From Dechloromonas denitrificans (GTDB lineage Bacteria; Pseudomonadota; Gammaproteobacteria; Burkholderiales; Rhodocyclaceae), in contig NZ_CP075187.1 of NCBI RefSeq assembly GCF_020510665.1, positions 124,001-188,000 of the forward strand: 64,000 bases of DNA. Direction: 5' to 3'. The notes beneath the pieces are model-generated. The model was given only the letters and a program-made list of their open reading frames with translations, was not told where the DNA came from and searched no databases. Positions 62,362 to 64,000 of the stretch are shown here, piece after piece (position 1 is the stretch's first letter; each line of letters starts with the position of its first letter). Position numbers and translations under genes: made by a program.

Positions 62362-63134
62362 GCGGCCTCCGGGGCGAGCAGAAAGCTGTCGCGGGCCAGT
62401 GTCCGGCTGGCCAGGGCGGCTTCCTGCGCCCGGTACGTGTCGCGGTCGACGGCCAGCCAGCGGACTTCGTCGCCCGAGGCGAGCAGGGCAGGGTTGTCGC
62501 GGTCGACGGCGTCAAACAGTGAAATTGGCGTGCGCCCGAGCAAATGCCAGCCGCCCGGGCTTTCCCACGGGTAGACCGCGCACATTTCGCCGGCGATGGC
62601 CAGCGAGCGGGCCGGCACCGCCTTGCGCGGCGAGGCCAGACGCGGTGTGTTGAGTTCGTCCGGCAAACCGCCCATGTACGGAAAACCGGGCATGAAGCCG
62701 ATCATGTAGACGTGGAAGGTGGTGCTGGTCAGGCGTTCGATGATCGTTTCCCGGCTCAGCCCTTTGCTGGCGGCCAGCGCGTCGAGGTCGGGCGCCAGAT
62801 CGCTATCGAAACAGACCGGCAGTTGCCAGCGCCGGCCGCTGGTCGCGGCTTGTCCGGCGTTCTCGGCCAGTTCGAGCAACTGTCTGCCGAGCATTTCGCC
62901 GCTGCCGTGCAAGGGATCGTAATGCACAGTCAGGGAGCGGAAGGTCGGCACGACGTCGACAATGCTGGCCAGCGCCGGGCAGTCGCTGACGGTTCGCGCG
63001 TGTCGCAGTTGTTCGGCCAGCCCCATGACCCGGCCATGCAGCGCCGGATCGATGCTGGTCCCGAACTCTACTGTCCAGGCCGCATCGCCCAGCGGCAGCA
63101 GCCGGGGCGATGGGCGGTGAGCGTCGTGGTTCAT
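62349..63134 (-). CDS. pxpB: 5-oxoprolinase subunit PxpB (KipI-like)
   Basis: The 261-residue protein has the KipI/allophanate-hydrolase-1 pattern: LLPLGDAAWTVEFGTSIDPALHGRVMGLAEQL at the N-terminus, LTVHYDPL, HVYMIGFMPGFPYMGGLPDELNTPRLASPRKAVPARSLAIAGEMCAVYPWESPGGWHLLGRTPISLFD at the C-terminus. It starts 10 nt after the TRAP permease gene, tying transport and cleavage together. Confidence 0.92.
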   Translation of the reverse strand: MNHDAHRPSPRLLPLGDAAWTVEFGTSIDPALHGRVMGLAEQLRHARTVSDCPALASIVDVVPTFRSLTVHYDPLHGSGEMLGRQLLELAENAGQAATSGRRWQLPVCFDSDLAPDLDALAASKGLSRETIIERLTSTTFHVYMIGFMPGFPYMGGLPDELNTPRLASPRKAVPARSLAIAGEMCAVYPWESPGGWHLLGRTPISLFDAVDRDNPALLASGDEVRWLAVDRDTYRAQEAALASRTLARDSFLLAPEAAWTV

Positions 63135-63144
63135 GCCTGGAGAC

Positions 63145-64000
63145 TTAGCCGGCCATCTGCTGCGGCAACCAGGTGATGATGCCGGGGAAGAAGTAAATCA
63201 GCAGCACGGCGGCAACCATCAGGAAGAACATCGGCATCGAGTGCTTGGCCAGCCAGGTGATTTCCTTCTTGGTCATGCCTTGCAGCACGAACAGGTTGAA
63301 GCCGACCGGCGGTGTGATTTGCGCCATTTCGACGACGAGCACGACAAAAATGCCGAACCAGACGAGGTCAATGCCGGCTTTTTCGATGGTCGGCAGCAGG
63401 ACGCCCATGGTCAGCACGACGATGGAGATACCGTCGAGGAAGCAGCCGAGCACGATGAAGAAGACCATCAGTGCCAGGATCAGGGCGAACGGCGAGAGGT
63501 GCAGCGAGCTGATCCACTCGGCCAGATGACGCGGTAGGCCGATGTAGCCCATGGCCAGCGTCAGGAAGGCGGCGCCGGCGAGAATCAACGCGATCATGCA
63601 GTACAGGCGGGTGGCACCGATCAGGCTGTCGCTGAAATTCTTCCACGACAGTTCGCCCTGCAATGCGGCGATGATCAGCGATCCGACAACGCCCAGCCCG
63701 GCGGCCTCGGTGGCGGTGGCCAGCCCGGTGTAGATCGAGCCGAGCACGGCGGCGATCAGCGAGACAACCGGAATCAGGTTACGCGAGGCGTTGAGCTTTT
63801 CGAGGAAGCTCATGTTCTGGTCGGCCGGCGGAATCTGGTCCGGGTGAATCAGTGCCCAGACGATGGTGTAGGCCATGAACAAGCCGGCCAGCAGCAGGCC
63901 GGGAATGACGCCGGCGATGAACAGCTGGGCAATCGAGACATTGGCCGTGACGCCGTAGACGATCATGATGATCGACGGCGGAATCAGCAGGCCGAGTGTG
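63145..64000 (-). CDS. TRAP transporter large permease, 5' part outside the window
   Basis: The large (DctM-type) subunit of a tripartite periplasmic transporter drives solute import with an ion gradient. The visible 284 codons run off the window edge at 64000: the frame stays open, reading TLGLLIPPSIIMIVYGV, a hallmark DctM segment, upstream of any internal Met. Further segments include AIVWALIHPDQIPPADQN, GSLIIAALQGELSWKNFSDSLIGATRL and EMAQITPPVGFNLFVLQGM. Its position just before pxpBCA suggests uptake of 5-oxoproline or a related amide (inference). Confidence 0.9.
   Translation of the reverse strand, partial: TLGLLIPPSIIMIVYGVTANVSIAQLFIAGVIPGLLLAGLFMAYTIVWALIHPDQIPPADQNMSFLEKLNASRNLIPVVSLIAAVLGSIYTGLATATEAAGLGVVGSLIIAALQGELSWKNFSDSLIGATRLYCMIALILAGAAFLTLAMGYIGLPRHLAEWISSLHLSPFALILALMVFFIVLGCFLDGISIVVLTMGVLLPTIEKAGIDLVWFGIFVVLVVEMAQITPPVGFNLFVLQGMTKKEITWLAKHSMPMFFLMVAAVLLIYFFPGIITWLPQQMAG

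Overview
The window is a gene-dense, GC-rich chromosomal segment with no tRNA, rRNA, insertion sequence, integrase or CRISPR array that I could find. The gene content suggests a betaproteobacterium, probably Rhodocyclales (Dechloromonas/Azonexus-like): tandem BPSS1780-type membrane proteins, a betaproteobacterial-type homoserine kinase, two B12 riboswitches, a phenylacetate-type cluster with the short PaaN, and many chemosensory-like proteins. This placement is an inference from gene families, not from a marker gene. Both ends of the window cut genes: a HAMP-containing sensor at the left and a TRAP transporter permease at the right.

Layout. 0-2.7 kb (minus): truncated HAMP sensor with an overlapping periplasmic binding protein, then a SCO1 copper chaperone with a small exported partner. 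2.7-14.6 kb: cobalamin late assembly and salvage, as two units. The minus-strand unit bluB-cbiB-cobD-btuF-btuF2 follows one cobalamin riboswitch. The plus-strand unit cobT-cobS-hemerythrin-cobC follows a second riboswitch. cobQ and cobU are transcribed away from these leaders, and a kinase/response-regulator pair sits in the middle. 14.6-27.9 kb (plus): a tightly overlapping lipopolysaccharide core/surface glycan operon with four GT9 heptosyltransferase-type enzymes, three GT4 enzymes, MsbA, a polysaccharide deacetylase, an SGNH hydrolase, an O-antigen-ligase-like protein and a methyltransferase-like protein. 27.9-36.3 kb: housekeeping genes (polA, LOG family, thrB, two BPSS1780 proteins, nadD, rsfS, rlmH, maf). 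36.3-42 kb (minus): a glycosyltransferase-like gene, a Pls/PosA-type single-module nonribosomal peptide synthetase and its own phosphopantetheinyl transferase.

42-54.9 kb: a phenylacetate-type aerobic CoA pathway, paaN-paaG-paaH-paaI-paaK-paaJ-(binding protein)-paaF on the minus strand. It diverges from a single-subunit di-iron protein, an N-terminal-ferredoxin reductase and paaX on the plus strand. The usual multicomponent epoxidase paaABCDE is absent from the locus. The two-gene di-iron oxygenase/reductase system occupies the place where an oxygenase is needed, and this is the strongest candidate here for an undescribed system.

55-60.5 kb (plus): a compact chemosensory-like signalling unit made of a membrane CheA-like HPt kinase, a membrane-tethered receptor hairpin without a sensor domain, CheX, a degenerate receiver fused to CheX, and CheY, with no CheW. 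60.5-64 kb (minus): 5-oxoprolinase pxpABC coupled to a TRAP transporter.

How the parts fit: cobalamin assembly and uptake are jointly B12-controlled. The glycan operon builds and exports the outer core. The paa locus should convert an aryl-acid CoA thioester to central intermediates under PaaX repression, with repeated TGATACA-type motifs near both divergent promoters as candidate operators.
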